From DATFQE01 sp963733845 (GTDB lineage Bacteria > Actinomycetota > Thermoleophilia > Gaiellales > Gaiellaceae): DNA of 64,000 bases. The stretch spans positions 186,001-250,000 of the forward strand of contig CAVTEM010000007.1 of the NCBI GenBank assembly GCA_963733845.1, in the 5' to 3' direction. The translations under genes and the position numbers were made by a program. This document shows, in pieces, positions 27,687 through 37,418 of the stretch (positions are counted from its first letter, which is position 1; each line of letters begins with the position of its first letter). A model generated the notes under the pieces. It saw only the letters and a program-made list of their open reading frames with translations, made no database searches and was not told the DNA's origin.

Positions 27687-27724
27687 AAAAAGGCCGGAGG
27701 AGCATAACGAGGCTCCTCCGGCCT
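27687..27724 (-). terminator. Rho-independent terminator of the cupredoxin-like gene
   Basis: Read on the minus strand, a 13-bp perfect stem (aggccggaggagc pairing with gctcctccggcct) is followed directly by five T residues. It lies between the end of the cupredoxin-like gene (27749) and the SOD start (27664), separating the two units. Confidence 0.88.
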
Positions 27725-27748
27725 GGTCAGGCGGCGCGGTTGCGAGCG

Positions 27749-28609
27749 CTACCTGTTCCGGTACTGGATCGTCTTGCTGAACGCGCCGAGATAGCCGGCA
27801 CCCGCCTGGTTGATCGACATCGCGATCCGCAGGCGGTTGAGGCCCTTCGGCAGCTTCACCTTGAAGCGCTGCGCGCCGGACGAGTTGAGCGTCACCTTCC
27901 TGAGGCTCACCCACTGGCCGAAGGCGTTCAGCCGCTGGAGCGTGACCGCCCGGCGGGAGAACTTGCGCGCACCGACCGTCTTGACGACCCACCACGGGCC
28001 GATCTTGCGCAGGCTGATGCTGGGCGCGACGCCGATCGTCGCCACGGCCGACTCGCGGTTCCCCCAGCGAGCCTTGTACAGCGTCAGCGCGTCGGGCTTG
28101 GTGGCATAGCTCCAGGCACCGCCGGCGCCGGTCAGGATGGTCGCCGCGAGCGCGAACGATGCCTGGCCGAACGGCTGGGCGTAGATCTGGACGGTCTCGT
28201 TCGGGAGCCCCGTCGAGACGACACCCGCCAGCGTGATGCCGCTGCCGTACGTGACAATGGGCGCCGACGCACCGATGCTCACGGACGGCGGCGGCCCTTT
28301 GACCACGATGGCGCCCTTCTCGGCGGGCTCGAGGCCGTCGTGGTAGCGGAAGGTCCCGCCCTGGTTGAACGTCCGGGTGTACGTCTGGCCCGGCCGCAGG
28401 ATGGCCGAGGCGAACAGTCCGTTGTCAGATACCACTTGGTGGTTGACGGTATCGACGTTGGTCCAGCGAACGGCGTCAGCGCTGGCGATGTCCACCCTCG
28501 TCGGCGCGAAGCCGCCGGCCTTGATCTGCACAGTCTTCGTCGCGGCGAGGGCCGGCCCCGCCACGGCAAGAGCAAGAGCCGCTGGTACGAGTGCAATGAG
28601 TCTTCGCAT
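27749..28609 (-). CDS. Exported cupredoxin-fold protein lacking the copper cysteine
   Basis: A 286-residue exported protein. Signal peptide MRRLIALVPAALALAVAGPA. Residues about 25-105 form a plastocyanin/azurin-like fold (VQIKAGGFAPTRVDIASADA VRWTNVD..NHQVVSD...). The loop normally written YHCTxHPxMKG is here FRYHDGLEPAEKG, so the type-1 copper cysteine is missing; copper binding is doubtful. The remainder is Ig-like beta-rich repeats (GSGITLAGVVSTGLPNETVQ) with many aromatic residues, likely extracellular. ATG 28609 is chosen for the signal peptide. Divergent from an ECF sigma/anti-sigma pair, so it may be in that regulon. Terminated by the hairpin at 27687-27724. Confidence 0.78.
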   Translation of the reverse strand: MRRLIALVPAALALAVAGPALAATKTVQIKAGGFAPTRVDIASADAVRWTNVDTVNHQVVSDNGLFASAILRPGQTYTRTFNQGGTFRYHDGLEPAEKGAIVVKGPPPSVSIGASAPIVTYGSGITLAGVVSTGLPNETVQIYAQPFGQASFALAATILTGAGGAWSYATKPDALTLYKARWGNRESAVATIGVAPSISLRKIGPWWVVKTVGARKFSRRAVTLQRLNAFGQWVSLRKVTLNSSGAQRFKVKLPKGLNRLRIAMSINQAGAGYLGAFSKTIQYRNR

Positions 28610-28823
28610 AGCTGGTGTTACCCCCTTGGTGAGATCCGCGACGCCGGGAGGATTCCCGCTCGAAGCGCTTTGCACTACCCAAAAGCCCAGCTATTTACGG
28701 AAGACTTACTGCGCGCATACATTGCCCCCATGCAATCCGCGTCGAGGCGCCGTGCGTAGAGACGAGGGAGTGGAATATGTAGCTCGCCTTCCCGCCTTGC
28801 GCCCGGCGGCCGAAGCGGCAACC

Positions 28824-29375
28824 ATGCCTTCAGTGTCGGAAAGGGTCAGCGACGGGGACCTGATCCAGCGGATCGGCATCGGGGATCGCAACGCGTTCGA
28901 GGCGCTCTACCGGCGCTTTGCGCGCCCGGTCTTCGGGCTGGCCTTGCGCAGGCTCGGCGACCGTGGGCGCGCAGAGGACGCCCTCCAGGAGACCTTCACC
29001 TCGGTCTGGCGCTCGGCGGCCACCTACAGCCCGGAGCGCGGGCCGGGCGCGCCCTGGCTCTACGCGGTTGCACGGAACGCGATCGTCGACCGCAGCCGCG
29101 GCCGCGCCGAGATCCCGGCGGACCCGCCCGAGGAGGAGACCCCCGAGCCGGGCCCGCCCGAGCAGGCGGAGGCCTCGTGGCTCTCCTGGCGCGTGCACCT
29201 CGCGCTCCAGGAGCTGCCCGAGCACGAGCGGACCGTGCTCGAGCTCGCCTACTGGAGCGGCCTCTCGCAGAGCGAGGTGGCGCGCTTCCTGAACATCCCG
29301 CTCGGTACCGTCAAGACGCGAACCCGTAGCGCGCTCATGCGGCTCGCCGACCTTCTGGACGAGGAGCTCCGATGA
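28824..29375 (+). CDS. ECF RNA polymerase sigma factor (SigK/SigL-like)
   Basis: A 183-residue extracytoplasmic-function sigma factor. Region 2: DRNAFEALYRRFARPVFGLA and AEDALQETFTSVWRSAATY. Region 4.2: VLELAYWSGLSQSEVARFLN then IPLGTVKTRTRSALMRL, the -35 HTH. ATG 28824 is preferred, although the frame is open upstream and a GTG start near 28754 would add about 23 residues. The stop overlaps the anti-sigma start (ATGA), the usual arrangement for a sigma kept in check by its membrane partner. Divergent from the cupredoxin-like gene, a plausible target. Confidence 0.92.
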   Translation: MPSVSERVSDGDLIQRIGIGDRNAFEALYRRFARPVFGLALRRLGDRGRAEDALQETFTSVWRSAATYSPERGPGAPWLYAVARNAIVDRSRGRAEIPADPPEEETPEPGPPEQAEASWLSWRVHLALQELPEHERTVLELAYWSGLSQSEVARFLNIPLGTVKTRTRSALMRLADLLDEELR

Positions 29376-29983
29376 GCAAGCCGCACGATCCTCCCGAGCT
29401 GCGCGAGCTGGTGGGCGACGACCTCCCGCAGACCGAGCTCGAGCGGCTCGGACGAGTGCACGAGCTGCTCGTCCGCGCAGGACCGCCGCCCGACCTTCCG
29501 GGTGAGCTGGCGAAGCCGCCCGAGCCGGACGGGACGATCGCCCTCCTGCCGAGGCGCCACTGGCGGCCGCTGGCGCTGCTCGCCGCCGCGCTCGCGCTGG
29601 CCGCATTCGGGGCCGGCTGGCTGGCCTCCTCCGCGGGCGACTCCGCCGAGACGACGTTCCCGGCGATCGACTTCAACGTCCCCATGTACGGCACCGAGGC
29701 GGCGCCGAACGCCGTCGCGTCGATCGCGGTGGGCGAGATCGACGACGCGGGCAACTGGCCGATGGCGATGACGGTCCGCGGCCTGCGCGCGCTCCCGGCC
29801 GGCCAGCACTACGAGCTGTGGCTGACGAAGAAGGGCAAGCTCGTTGCGTCCTGCGGCTCGTTCAACACGGACGACGACACGGTCACGTATCTGAACGCGC
29901 CCTACAAGCTGCGCCAGTACGACGGCTGGGTCGTCACCCGTTCGGGCGACGAGCGCTTGCTGCTCAGGACGACTGCGATCTAA
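29372..29983 (+). CDS. Membrane anti-sigma factor, RskA C-terminal domain type
   Basis: A 203-residue bitopic membrane protein. A short cytoplasmic domain (1-60) precedes one TM helix (RPLALLAAALALAAFGAGWL). The extracytoplasmic part carries the anti-sigma-K (RskA) domain: ASIAVGEIDDAGNWPMAMTV, LPAGQHYELWLTKKGKLVAS and YDGWVVTRSG. The N-terminal zinc anti-sigma motif HxxxCxxC is absent. Coupled to the ECF sigma by a 4-bp overlap and expected to bind it until a signal outside the cell triggers release. Ends overlapping the thyX stop. Confidence 0.88.
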   Translation: MSKPHDPPELRELVGDDLPQTELERLGRVHELLVRAGPPPDLPGELAKPPEPDGTIALLPRRHWRPLALLAAALALAAFGAGWLASSAGDSAETTFPAIDFNVPMYGTEAAPNAVASIAVGEIDDAGNWPMAMTVRGLRALPAGQHYELWLTKKGKLVASCGSFNTDDDTVTYLNAPYKLRQYDGWVVTRSGDERLLLRTTAI

Positions 29984-30687
29984 GGCGCTACGCGGCCGCT
30001 GGCGACGAACGCCTGGTACGTGATCGGCATGCGCTCCTCGAAGAAGCGCTCGACCGCGTCGGCGTAGCGCCTGATCTCCCGCTGGGCGGTCTCGGCGGCC
30101 CGCAGAGAGACGAAGTTCATCAGCGAGCGGGCGTTCACGGTCCAGAAGAACTCCGTGTACGCGCCGACCGGCAGCGCCGCGCGGGCCAGCTCGCGCGCGA
30201 CGCCCTGTTCGACCAGCCGCTCGTAGGTCTCGAAGGCGTGCTCGTAGACCGCGCGCAGCTCCTCTCGCGTGGCCTCCGCCAACTCGTCGGAGACGGGCTC
30301 GAACGAGTAGGCGCCGGGCTTGCCGACCTGGGAGCGGACGTCCTCGGGCTCAGGGATGTAGAAGTCGTCGGTCGCGCGCGCGTAGCGCATCGAGAACTCG
30401 TTGAACGAGCCCATCCGGTGCCTGAACCACTCGCGCGCGACGAAGATCGGACAGCGGATATGGAAGCGGAACGCGTTGTGCTCGAACGGCGTCCCGTGGC
30501 GGTCGCGCATCAGGAAGCGGATCAGGCCGGCGTCGGCGTCGTCCAACTCGGTCTTTCGCCGAGCGAAGCTGACGCGCGCGCCGTTGACCACTGAGAGGTC
30601 GTCGGCCATGGCGCCGTCGAGGCGCACGAACCCGTGATCGAGCACCTGGATCGTGTCTTGCGGTATCACCTGCTCCGTGACTGCCAT
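29980..30687 (-). CDS. thyX: Flavin-dependent thymidylate synthase ThyX
   Basis: A 235-residue FAD-dependent thymidylate synthase that makes dTMP from dUMP using methylene-THF and NAD(P)H, replacing ThyA. The invariant ThyX motif appears as RHRMGSFNEFSMRY near residue 90. Other marks: RDRHGTPFEHNAFRFHIRCP (dUMP/FAD contacts), the ARELARAALPVGAYTEFFWT helix and NARSLMNFVSLR. ATG 30687. Its 5' end overlaps the divergent DUF72 frame by about 11 bp. Its stop overlaps that of the anti-sigma gene. Confidence 0.96.
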   Translation of the reverse strand: MAVTEQVIPQDTIQVLDHGFVRLDGAMADDLSVVNGARVSFARRKTELDDADAGLIRFLMRDRHGTPFEHNAFRFHIRCPIFVAREWFRHRMGSFNEFSMRYARATDDFYIPEPEDVRSQVGKPGAYSFEPVSDELAEATREELRAVYEHAFETYERLVEQGVARELARAALPVGAYTEFFWTVNARSLMNFVSLRAAETAQREIRRYADAVERFFEERMPITYQAFVASGRVAP

Positions 30688-31387
30688 CTCGCCGAGTGTA
30701 ACCAGGGCACATGTCGGCGCTTCCGGCTTCTCCTACCCCGAGTGGCGAGGCTCGTTCTACCCGGCGGACGCCAGGCCCGAGGAGTTCCTCGGGCACTACG
30801 CCGAGCGGCTCGGCACGGTGGAGCTGAACAACACCTTCTACCGCCTGCCGGCGGAGGAGCAGTTCCAGCGCTGGGCCGACGCGACGCCCGCGGACTTTCG
30901 CTTCTCGGTCAAGGCGCCGAAGGCGATCTCGTTCTTCGGCAGGCTCGACCGCGTCGACGTGCTCGCTGAACGGCTCGCCGTGCTCGGTCCGCGGCTCGGC
31001 CCCCTGCTCGTGCGCGCCCGGGACGACCGCCCGCGGGACGACGGCTTCCTCCAGCTCCTGCTCGAGTCGCTCGACCCGTCCTTCCTGGTCGCGCTCGACC
31101 TCCGCCACCCGTCGTGGCAGGGCGTCGAGTCGATGCTCCCGGACAACGCCGTCCGGGTGAACCAGCTCGAGGGCGGCGCACGCTTTCGCTACCTGCGGTT
31201 CTCCGAGCACCCCTACGACGACGAGGCGCTCGGGCGCGCTGCTGAGACGGTCGCCGGACTCGGCGTCGAGACCTACTGCCTCTTCGCGCGGGGCGAGGCG
31301 AGCGACCACTCGCCGGCGGGCGAGCCGACCGCGGCAACCGCCGTGCGCTTCGCGGCCGCCCTAGCCGAGGTGCAGGCGCCAGACTGA
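30677..31387 (+). CDS. DUF72 TIM-barrel protein
   Basis: A 236-residue DUF72 family protein. Family blocks: VGASGFSYPEWRGSFYPADA at the start, the VELNNTFYRLPAEEQFQRWA segment, FRFSVKAPKAIS and VALDLRHPSW, together forming the barrel core with the conserved Tyr and Arg-His. Fold relatives are sugar isomerases and endonucleases, but no activity is established for DUF72. The only usable start giving the full N-terminus is GTG 30677, which overlaps the divergent thyX start. Cytoplasmic, soluble. Confidence 0.85.
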   Translation: MTAISPSVTRAHVGASGFSYPEWRGSFYPADARPEEFLGHYAERLGTVELNNTFYRLPAEEQFQRWADATPADFRFSVKAPKAISFFGRLDRVDVLAERLAVLGPRLGPLLVRARDDRPRDDGFLQLLLESLDPSFLVALDLRHPSWQGVESMLPDNAVRVNQLEGGARFRYLRFSEHPYDDEALGRAAETVAGLGVETYCLFARGEASDHSPAGEPTAATAVRFAAALAEVQAPD

Positions 31388-31480
31388 CGTGCCGCGCAGG
31401 ATGCAGGACCTGACCTCGATCGACGACCCGGCTCGTGCAGCCGCGCGCGTGCGCGACAGCGGCGGCGAGATCTTCGCGGG

Positions 31481-31849
31481 CTAGGCCGCCGCGTCGTCGA
31501 GCGCGCGCCGAGCGAGGTCGTCGGCTTGGTGAAGCTCGGCCGCGAAGCGGTTGACCTCGTCGTGCGTGAGCGCCCGCTCTCGGCGGAGGAGCCGGGCGAT
31601 CGGCACGCCCTCGGCATAGAGCCGGAGCGCCTCCTCGCGCCCGATCGGGCCGCTCGCCCGGGTACGGCAGTGCGGGCAGACGAACGAGCGCCGGTAGGCG
31701 CTGCCCTCGCGGATCAGCGTCACCTTGTCCCGCGGCACCCGGTCGATCGGATGCGGGCAGCGCCGGCACGACACGCGGCCGAGGCCGACGAGCGGCTTCG
31801 GGCGGAGGTCGCCGGAGGTCCAGTAGTCGAGATCGCGCACGTCCTCCAT
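31481..31849 (-). CDS. Hypothetical protein with a zinc-knuckle pair
   Basis: A 122-residue protein with two cysteine pairs, SCRRC and FVCPHC, about 25 residues apart, probably binding one zinc. The C-terminal half is helical (EEALRLYAEGVPIARLLRRE) and highly charged. I do not recognise a named family; the layout would suit an RNA/DNA-binding or adaptor protein. ATG 31849 is chosen (MEDVRDLDYWTSGDLRPKPL); the frame is open 105 bp further. It follows the methyltransferase by 38 bp on the same strand. Confidence 0.65.
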   Translation of the reverse strand: MEDVRDLDYWTSGDLRPKPLVGLGRVSCRRCPHPIDRVPRDKVTLIREGSAYRRSFVCPHCRTRASGPIGREEALRLYAEGVPIARLLRRERALTHDEVNRFAAELHQADDLARRALDDAAA

Positions 31850-31887
31850 GTATGGGCCGAGCGGCCGAGTTGGATCAGCGGTTGCGC

Positions 31888-32623
31888 TCAGGACGCGCGG
31901 AGTACGAGCCGCGTGTCGCGCGAGAGCGGGTCGCCGGCGAAGGTCCCGAAGCACTCCACCTCTGCGAACCCGGCCTCCGAGACGAGGCGCACGAGCTCGG
32001 TCGCGGTGTAGAGGCGGATGCGGTAGGTGACGGAGTGCCTACTGCCGTCGGCGCCGATCAGGATCAGGTCGGACTCGATCTCGCCGGCCACCGGGTCGAA
32101 CCTGCGGACGTCGAGGCGGAGGTCGTCACCACGGGCCTCCCAGTCGCTCTCCTGGTAGATCGACATCACGCGGTCGCGATGCTGCGTCTCGAGCACGAGC
32201 CGGCCGCCCGGCCGTAGGACGCGTCTCGCCTCGCGCAGGGTCTGCAGGTCCCCTTCCTCGCCGCGGTAGCCGATCGAGGAGAACAGGTTGAGCACGCAGT
32301 CGAAGGAGTCGTCCTCGAAAGGAAGCTCGCGATGGTCGGCCTGCACCCAGCTCGGCCACTCGGCGTCACCGGAGCGCCGCCGGGCCTCCTCGAGCAGGAC
32401 CGGCGAGCGGTCGGCGCCGGTGACGCGGAAGCCGGCCTCGGCGAGCGCGCGCGAGTGGCGGCCGTAGCCGCAGGGTGCGTCGAGCACCTCGCCGGGCGGC
32501 TCGACGCCCGCCAGCCGCGCCGCGCCGAGCGCCTCCTCCCGCGGGTCGCCCGGCTCGTGGTCGGCGTACGTGCGCAGGTAGAGCTCGTCGAAGAGCTCGT
32601 CCCAGTCCGTGCTCGTCGCTCAA
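31888..32623 (-). CDS. Class I SAM-dependent methyltransferase (frame change near 32608)
   Basis: A Rossmann-fold methyltransferase. SAM motif I is VLDAPCGYGRHSRALAEAGF, motif II FRVTGADRSPVLLEEA, motif III QADHRELPFEDDSFDCVLNL and then ARRVLRPGGRLVLET. The uninterrupted frame starts at GTG 32487, but the 40 codons upstream (DWDELFDELYLRTYADHEPG) are plainly part of the protein. They join a TTG start at 32623 by a shift near 32608. That TTG overlaps the epimerase stop, so the genes look coupled. Methyl acceptor unknown. Confidence 0.82.
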
Positions 32624-33657
32624 CTGACCCGCTTCAACAGGCCGAGCGCCCGCTGGTCCCAGGCCACCCGGTGCGTCACACCCGCGCCGTTCACCGCGCG
32701 GCCGCGGTTGGCGAGATACCAGTCGTAGGTCTCGATCAGGGCCTCGGCGTTCGACAGCCGCGGGCTCCAGCCGAGCAGCCGTTCCGCCTTCGAGACGTCG
32801 ACGTACGAGTCGCGGTGAGCCGTGCTTGTAGTGCCACTCGGCGAGCGGTGAGAGGCGCGCGAGCTCCAGCCCGCGCAGGACCAGCTCGGCCGGCCTCGCC
32901 GGGACGGGCGTCACGCGGCTGCGCGAGCCCGCGTGGGCGATCAGCGCCTCCAGGTCCTCGCGGACCGTCCCGAACTCGCGCGCTCCCACGTTCACGGTCT
33001 CGCCCGCGACCGGCGCCGCGGCAGTGCGCACGATCGCGTCCACGAGGTCCTCGACGGCGAGCAGCTGGTAGCGGTTGCTGCCGTCGCCGAGCACGTAGAT
33101 GCGGCGGCCCTCGCGGATCCAGTCGAACAGGATCTCGAACACGCCCAGGCGCTCCGGGCCGATGAACGTCTTCGGCCGCACGACCACGACCTCGAGGCCG
33201 CGGCGGCCGAACTCGCGCGGCGACCTGCTCGGCTTCGATCTTCGACTCGCCGTAGTGGCCCGACGCCGACGAGCGGGTCGTCCTCCTCGATCGGGTGCTT
33301 CTCCGGGATGCCGTAGACCGCCGTCGACGAGACGAGGATCGCCCGCCGCACGCCCGCCTCGAGCGCGGCCGCGAGCAGCGTCGCCGTGCCGCCGACGTTC
33401 ACCGAGCGGATCGCGTCCCGCGAGCCCAGGATCGGAAGCGCCGCCGCCGCGTGGACGAGCACGTCGGCCCCGTCCACGAGGCGGGCGCAGGAGGCCGGGT
33501 CGCGGACGTCGCCGCGCAACTCCTCGACCGACGACTCGAGGTCGGGCTCGGCGAGCGGCACGGTGTCGAGCGTGCGCACCTCGCCGCCGTCTGCGAGGAG
33601 ACGGCGGGCGAGGTGCAGACCCAGAAAGCCCGCGCCGCCGGAGATCGCCCAGCGCAC
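32620..33657 (-). CDS. NAD-dependent epimerase/dehydratase (extended SDR), three frame changes
   Basis: A nucleotide-sugar-type epimerase/dehydratase of about 345 residues. The N-terminus (RWAISGGAGFLGLHLARRLL) gives the GxxGxxG NAD site. SSTAVYG and HYGESKIEAEQVA supply the catalytic Ser and Tyr-x3-Lys. Later blocks VVVVRPKTFIGPERLGVFEI and YVLGDGSNRYQLLAVEDLVD are typical of the family. The sequence changes frame near 33255, 33225 and 32825, each time resuming recognisable homology, and stops at 32620. This density of shifts inside a coherent gene speaks for assembly error. Start ATG 33657. Probably part of surface-sugar metabolism; substrate unknown. Confidence 0.8.
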
Positions 33658-33699
33658 GGGCGAGGACGTTACGTTCAGCGCTCGGGCCAGGGACTCGAG

Positions 33700-36535
33700 C
33701 TACTCGTACTGGAGGGCTTCGAGGACGTTGAGACGCGAAGCGCGACGGGCAGGCAGGATCGCGGCGATCACACCCACGATCACCGAGACGATCGCGAAGA
33801 CGAACAGCGGCGTCAGCGGGACCGCGTACTCGACCTCGAACTGCGAGAGCGCCTTCGTCACGAGCGCCGCGAGGAACATCCCCAGCGGCAGCCCCAGTGC
33901 AGCACCGATGAGCGCGGTGATCACGCTCTCGTGCCGCACCATGCGTCGAACCTGGAGCCGGGTCATCCCGACTGCGCGAAGCATTCCGAGCTCGCGGGTC
34001 CGCTCGAAGACACTCAGGACGAGCGTATTGACCATTCCGAAGATGCTCACGATCACGGAGAGGGCGAGCAGCACGTAGAGCGAAAGTGAGGAACTCGTTG
34101 AACTCCTCGTCCTGCGCGGTGATCCATTCCCCGCGCGTCTGCAGTTTCGCGTCCGGGAACGCAGCGAGCGCCGACTCCAGCTCACCGCGATCGCCGCCGT
34201 TGACGAACGTGAACTGGTTCCGCGGTCGTTCGTAGAGCGTGTCGAAGGTCGATTTCGGAATCGAGACCGTGCCGAGGATCGGGTAGAACGGCGGCGGCTT
34301 GTAGACCCCGGCGACCCGGAGCGGCACCTCCTTGCCGCTGGGCACCCGCAGCGAGAACGCGTCACCGACCGAGAGGCCCTTGTCCTCGGCGAAGTCCTTC
34401 TCGATGATCGCGCCGCTGTCGCCCATCGTCCCGAGCACGGCATCAGAGCCCTCGACCCACTCGAACGTGTAGGCCTGCGTGATCGTGCCCGGCTCGATCC
34501 CGGTGAGGTAGCGATCGGAGCCGGCGACGGTCGCCAGGTCCGACCGGACGTCGCTCACGAGCGGGAGATCGACCTCGTCGAGGGAGTCGCCCGCAGCGGC
34601 AACGAAGGGTGTGAAGCCGTCCTGGGAGGTGACGATCCACTCTGCCTTCACCTGATCCTCGATCGCGCCCCGGTTCGACTGCTTCATCCCTTCGGCCAGG
34701 ACGGCGACGAAGCTGACGAGCGCGATCCCGATCATCAGCGCGGCGGCGGTTGCAGCCGTGCGGCCGGGGTTCCGCCGCGAGTTCTCACGCGAGAGGCCGG
34801 ACGTCGCCCGGTCCGGGCGGATGCTCGGGAACTCCTTCGCCTCGGCTCCGCGCCGGACCGCACGGACGATCACGAAGATCGCGACCGCGAGCACGATGCC
34901 CGCGACGACGAGCGCGACGGCGGGTGGCAGGGCGGCCAGCGCCAAGACGCCGAGGCCGACCCAGAAGATCGCTCCGCCGACTCCGGCCGCAATGCGGCGC
35001 GCGGCTGGAGCTCGGCGGGCCAGGAGCGCGTACGAGACCAGCCACGCTGCCAGCGCGAGCGGATAGAGCACGACGGACAGCAAGACCAGGAGCCACTTCG
35101 CAAGCGGCGAGAGGACCGAGGCGAGCGGCGGGACGGCCTTCGGCGAGATCATCGCGACGCCCACGAAGAGCGTCAGCACGCCGCCCGCGATCGCGAGCAG
35201 GCGCGTGACCGTGTCGACGTCGTCGACGAACATCGAATATCCAAGCAGCGCGACGGATACCGCGATCACCACCAGAGCGATGTACGGGACGAACGGCGCG
35301 AGCCGACCGCGCGGAAGCGTCGCTCCCTCGCGTACAGCCGCGATGGGCGGCACGCGCGTCGCGCGGAGGGCTGGAAAGAGCCCGGCGAGCACGGTGATCA
35401 CGATCCCGACGAGCAGGCTCACCACGACTGTCCGCATCGAGAAGACGAGGCTCGAGGTCGGCAGCCCGCCGCCCAGAGCTTCGAACAACGCGTTGAGCCC
35501 TTTTGCAAGCAACACACCGAGTGCGAGGCCCACGAGTGAGGCCACAACGCCAATAACAAGCGCCTCCAAGAGGACCGAAACGCGAACCTGGCGTCGGGAC
35601 GCTCCGAGCGTGCGCAGCGTCGCGAGCTCACGCGTCCGCTGCGCGACGGTGATCGACATCGTGTTGAAGATCACGAAGGCGCCGACGAACAGCGCAATCG
35701 CCGCGAACGAGAGCAGGAAGTACTTGATGATCTTCACGAACTGGTTGACCTCGCCGCTGTCCTCGTCCGCCTGCTCGGTGCCACTTCGGACGGTCACGTC
35801 GGTGGAGACCTCCTCGTCGATCCGGTCGACGAGCGTTGCGGGATTCACCCCATCGGCAGCCGCAGCCTGGATCGCATCGAACGAGTCCTTGCGGTCGAAG
35901 AGGCGCTGCGCCGTCGGAATGTCGAAGACCGCGAACGTGGCCGTACCGAGCGACTCGACGTCGCCGTACCGGGCGAGCCCGACGACCTTGAAGGCTTCGA
36001 CGGGGCCGAGCGACGCGACCTTGACCGTGTCGCCAATGCCGTAGTCCTGGTCGTCGGCGGTGTTGACGTCGATGACGACCTCGTTCGGCGCTGCGGCCCA
36101 GCGGCCCTCGAGGAGGTTGAGCGGGTTGAAGCGGGCCGCCTCCGGGCTCGTGTCGAGGCCGAAGCCGAAAGTCGGCGCGCCGTCGCCGCTGATCGCCTTG
36201 CCCTTGCGGTCGAGGATCTTCGCGGAGGACTCGTCGATTACGAAGCCCGCTGCGGCGTCGACCCCGTCGACCTCGCGGACCTGATCGAGGACGCTCGCCG
36301 GGACGGGCGGCGTCTCTGTCGAGTCTCCCTGGAAGCTGATCCCGGTCTCCGGGCCGGTGACCACGGCATCGGTATCAGCGTACGACTCCTCGAAGATCTG
36401 GTTGAACGCGGCGTCGATCGTGTCCGTGAGGACGAACGTGCCGCTCACCATCGCGACGCCGAGCACGATCGCGAGCGCCGTCAGCGCTGCGCGGAGCTTC
36501 CTGCCCAGGAGTCCCCTGAGCGCCACGCGCGTCAA
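33700..36535 (-). CDS. MacB/FtsX-type ABC transporter permease (frame change near 34088)
   Basis: A large permease of about 944 residues of the MacB_PCD/FtsX family, which works in lipoprotein or antimicrobial-peptide export and in cell-envelope maintenance. One N-terminal TM helix (RAALTALAIVLGVAMVSGTF) is followed by a periplasmic domain of about 200 residues. A first FtsX three-helix block (VGAFVIFNTMSITVAQRTRE), a central group of extra TM helices, a second periplasmic domain and a second FtsX block complete it. The last block (FGMVNTLVLSVFERTRELGM) is read after a one-base shift near 34088 and stops at 33700. The TTG start overlaps the ATPase stop (TTGA), so translation is coupled. Confidence 0.87.
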
Positions 36536-37302
36536 TCGCGGACCTCCTCGAGCGTCGTGATGATGTCGTGCTCGGTGGAGCGGCCCAGCTCCTTGACGAT
36601 CAGGCCGTCGGCGAGGAACAGCACGCGGTCGGCGATCGCCGCGGCCCGGGCTTCGTGCGTGACCATCACCATCGTCTGACCGAAGTCACGCACCGACTCC
36701 TGCAGCAGCTCGAGGATCTCGCCACCGGTCCTGGAGTCGAGGTTGCCGGTCGGCTCGTCCGCGAAGACCACGGTCGGCTTGGAGGCGAGCGCGCGGGCGA
36801 TCGCGACGCGTTGCTGCTGGCCGCCCGACAGCTCGGAAGGGCGGTGAGTCAGACGGTCGTCGAGGCCGACGCGCTTCATCAGCTCGTTGAAGTCGTCCCG
36901 GTTCGGCTTCTCGCCGGCGATCGACAGCGGCAGGAGGACGTTCTCCTCCGCGGTCAGCATCGGAAGCAGGTTGAAGAACTGGAAGACGAAGCCGATGTGC
37001 TTGCGCCGGATGCGGGTGACCTCGTTGTCCGAGAGCTGGCCCAGACGCGTACCGGCGATCGTCACGAAGCCGGCCGTCGGCCGGTCGAGCGCCGCCAGGA
37101 TGTGCATCAGCGTCGACTTGCCCGAGCCCGACGGGCCCATGATCGCCGTCAGCTGGCCGGGCTCGATCTCGAGCGAGACGCCGCGCAATGCGTCGACCGC
37201 GGTCTCGCCCTCGCCGTAGCGGCGCGCGACCTCGCTGGCGGTCACGACCGCGCCGTTCGCCTCGGCCGCCGCCCTCTCCGTGGCGGAAGCTCCGTTCTCC
37301 AT
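36532..37302 (-). CDS. ABC transporter ATPase, LolD/MacB type
   Basis: A 256-residue ATPase partner of the FtsX-type permease. Walker A GPSGSGKST, Q-loop IGFVFQFFNLLPMLTAEENV, signature LSGGQQQRVAIARAL, Walker B VVFADEPTGNLDSRTGGE and the switch histidine in VMVTHEARAAA. The FADEPTGNLDS wording is specific to the LolD/MacB/FtsE group. ATG 37302 has GAGAGGAAG upstream; a TTG 24 bp earlier is possible. No periplasmic adaptor (MacA) or outer-membrane gene is present, consistent with a monoderm envelope. The inverted repeat TTAGT-N4-ACTAA upstream is a likely control site. Confidence 0.92.
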   Translation of the reverse strand: MENGASATERAAAEANGAVVTASEVARRYGEGETAVDALRGVSLEIEPGQLTAIMGPSGSGKSTLMHILAALDRPTAGFVTIAGTRLGQLSDNEVTRIRRKHIGFVFQFFNLLPMLTAEENVLLPLSIAGEKPNRDDFNELMKRVGLDDRLTHRPSELSGGQQQRVAIARALASKPTVVFADEPTGNLDSRTGGEILELLQESVRDFGQTMVMVTHEARAAAIADRVLFLADGLIVKELGRSTEHDIITTLEEVRD

Positions 37303-37328
37303 TGACTCTTCCTCTCTCTTCGCCAAAG

Positions 37329-37342
37329 TTAGTGCCTACTAA
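37329..37342. promoter_or_regulatory. TTAGT-N4-ACTAA inverted repeat upstream of ABC exporter
   Basis: A 5-bp inverted repeat separated by 4 bp, 27 bp before the ATPase start, in an AT-rich island inside GC-rich sequence. Its size and position suit a TetR/MarR-type operator. No regulator gene of that kind is adjacent, so the binder is unknown. Confidence 0.4.
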
Positions 37343-37418
37343 GCTTCCGGCCAAGGTAGAGGAAGTCACCCCCGCGCGTCAAGGGAGCGCCGGGGGCCGG
37401 GCTGAGGTCGAGGAGGGT

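Noticed and set aside
31389..31484. 32-codon reading frame after the DUF72 gene (GTG start)
   Set aside because: Short, no homology, no ribosome site; it recalls the beginning of a truncated gene, but I cannot support it.
32366..36535. Single 1389-codon minus-strand frame joining the MacB-type permease with parts of the epimerase and methyltransferase
   Set aside because: The first 800 residues are the permease, but the rest is a shadow, with fragments of neighbouring genes read in their shifted frames.
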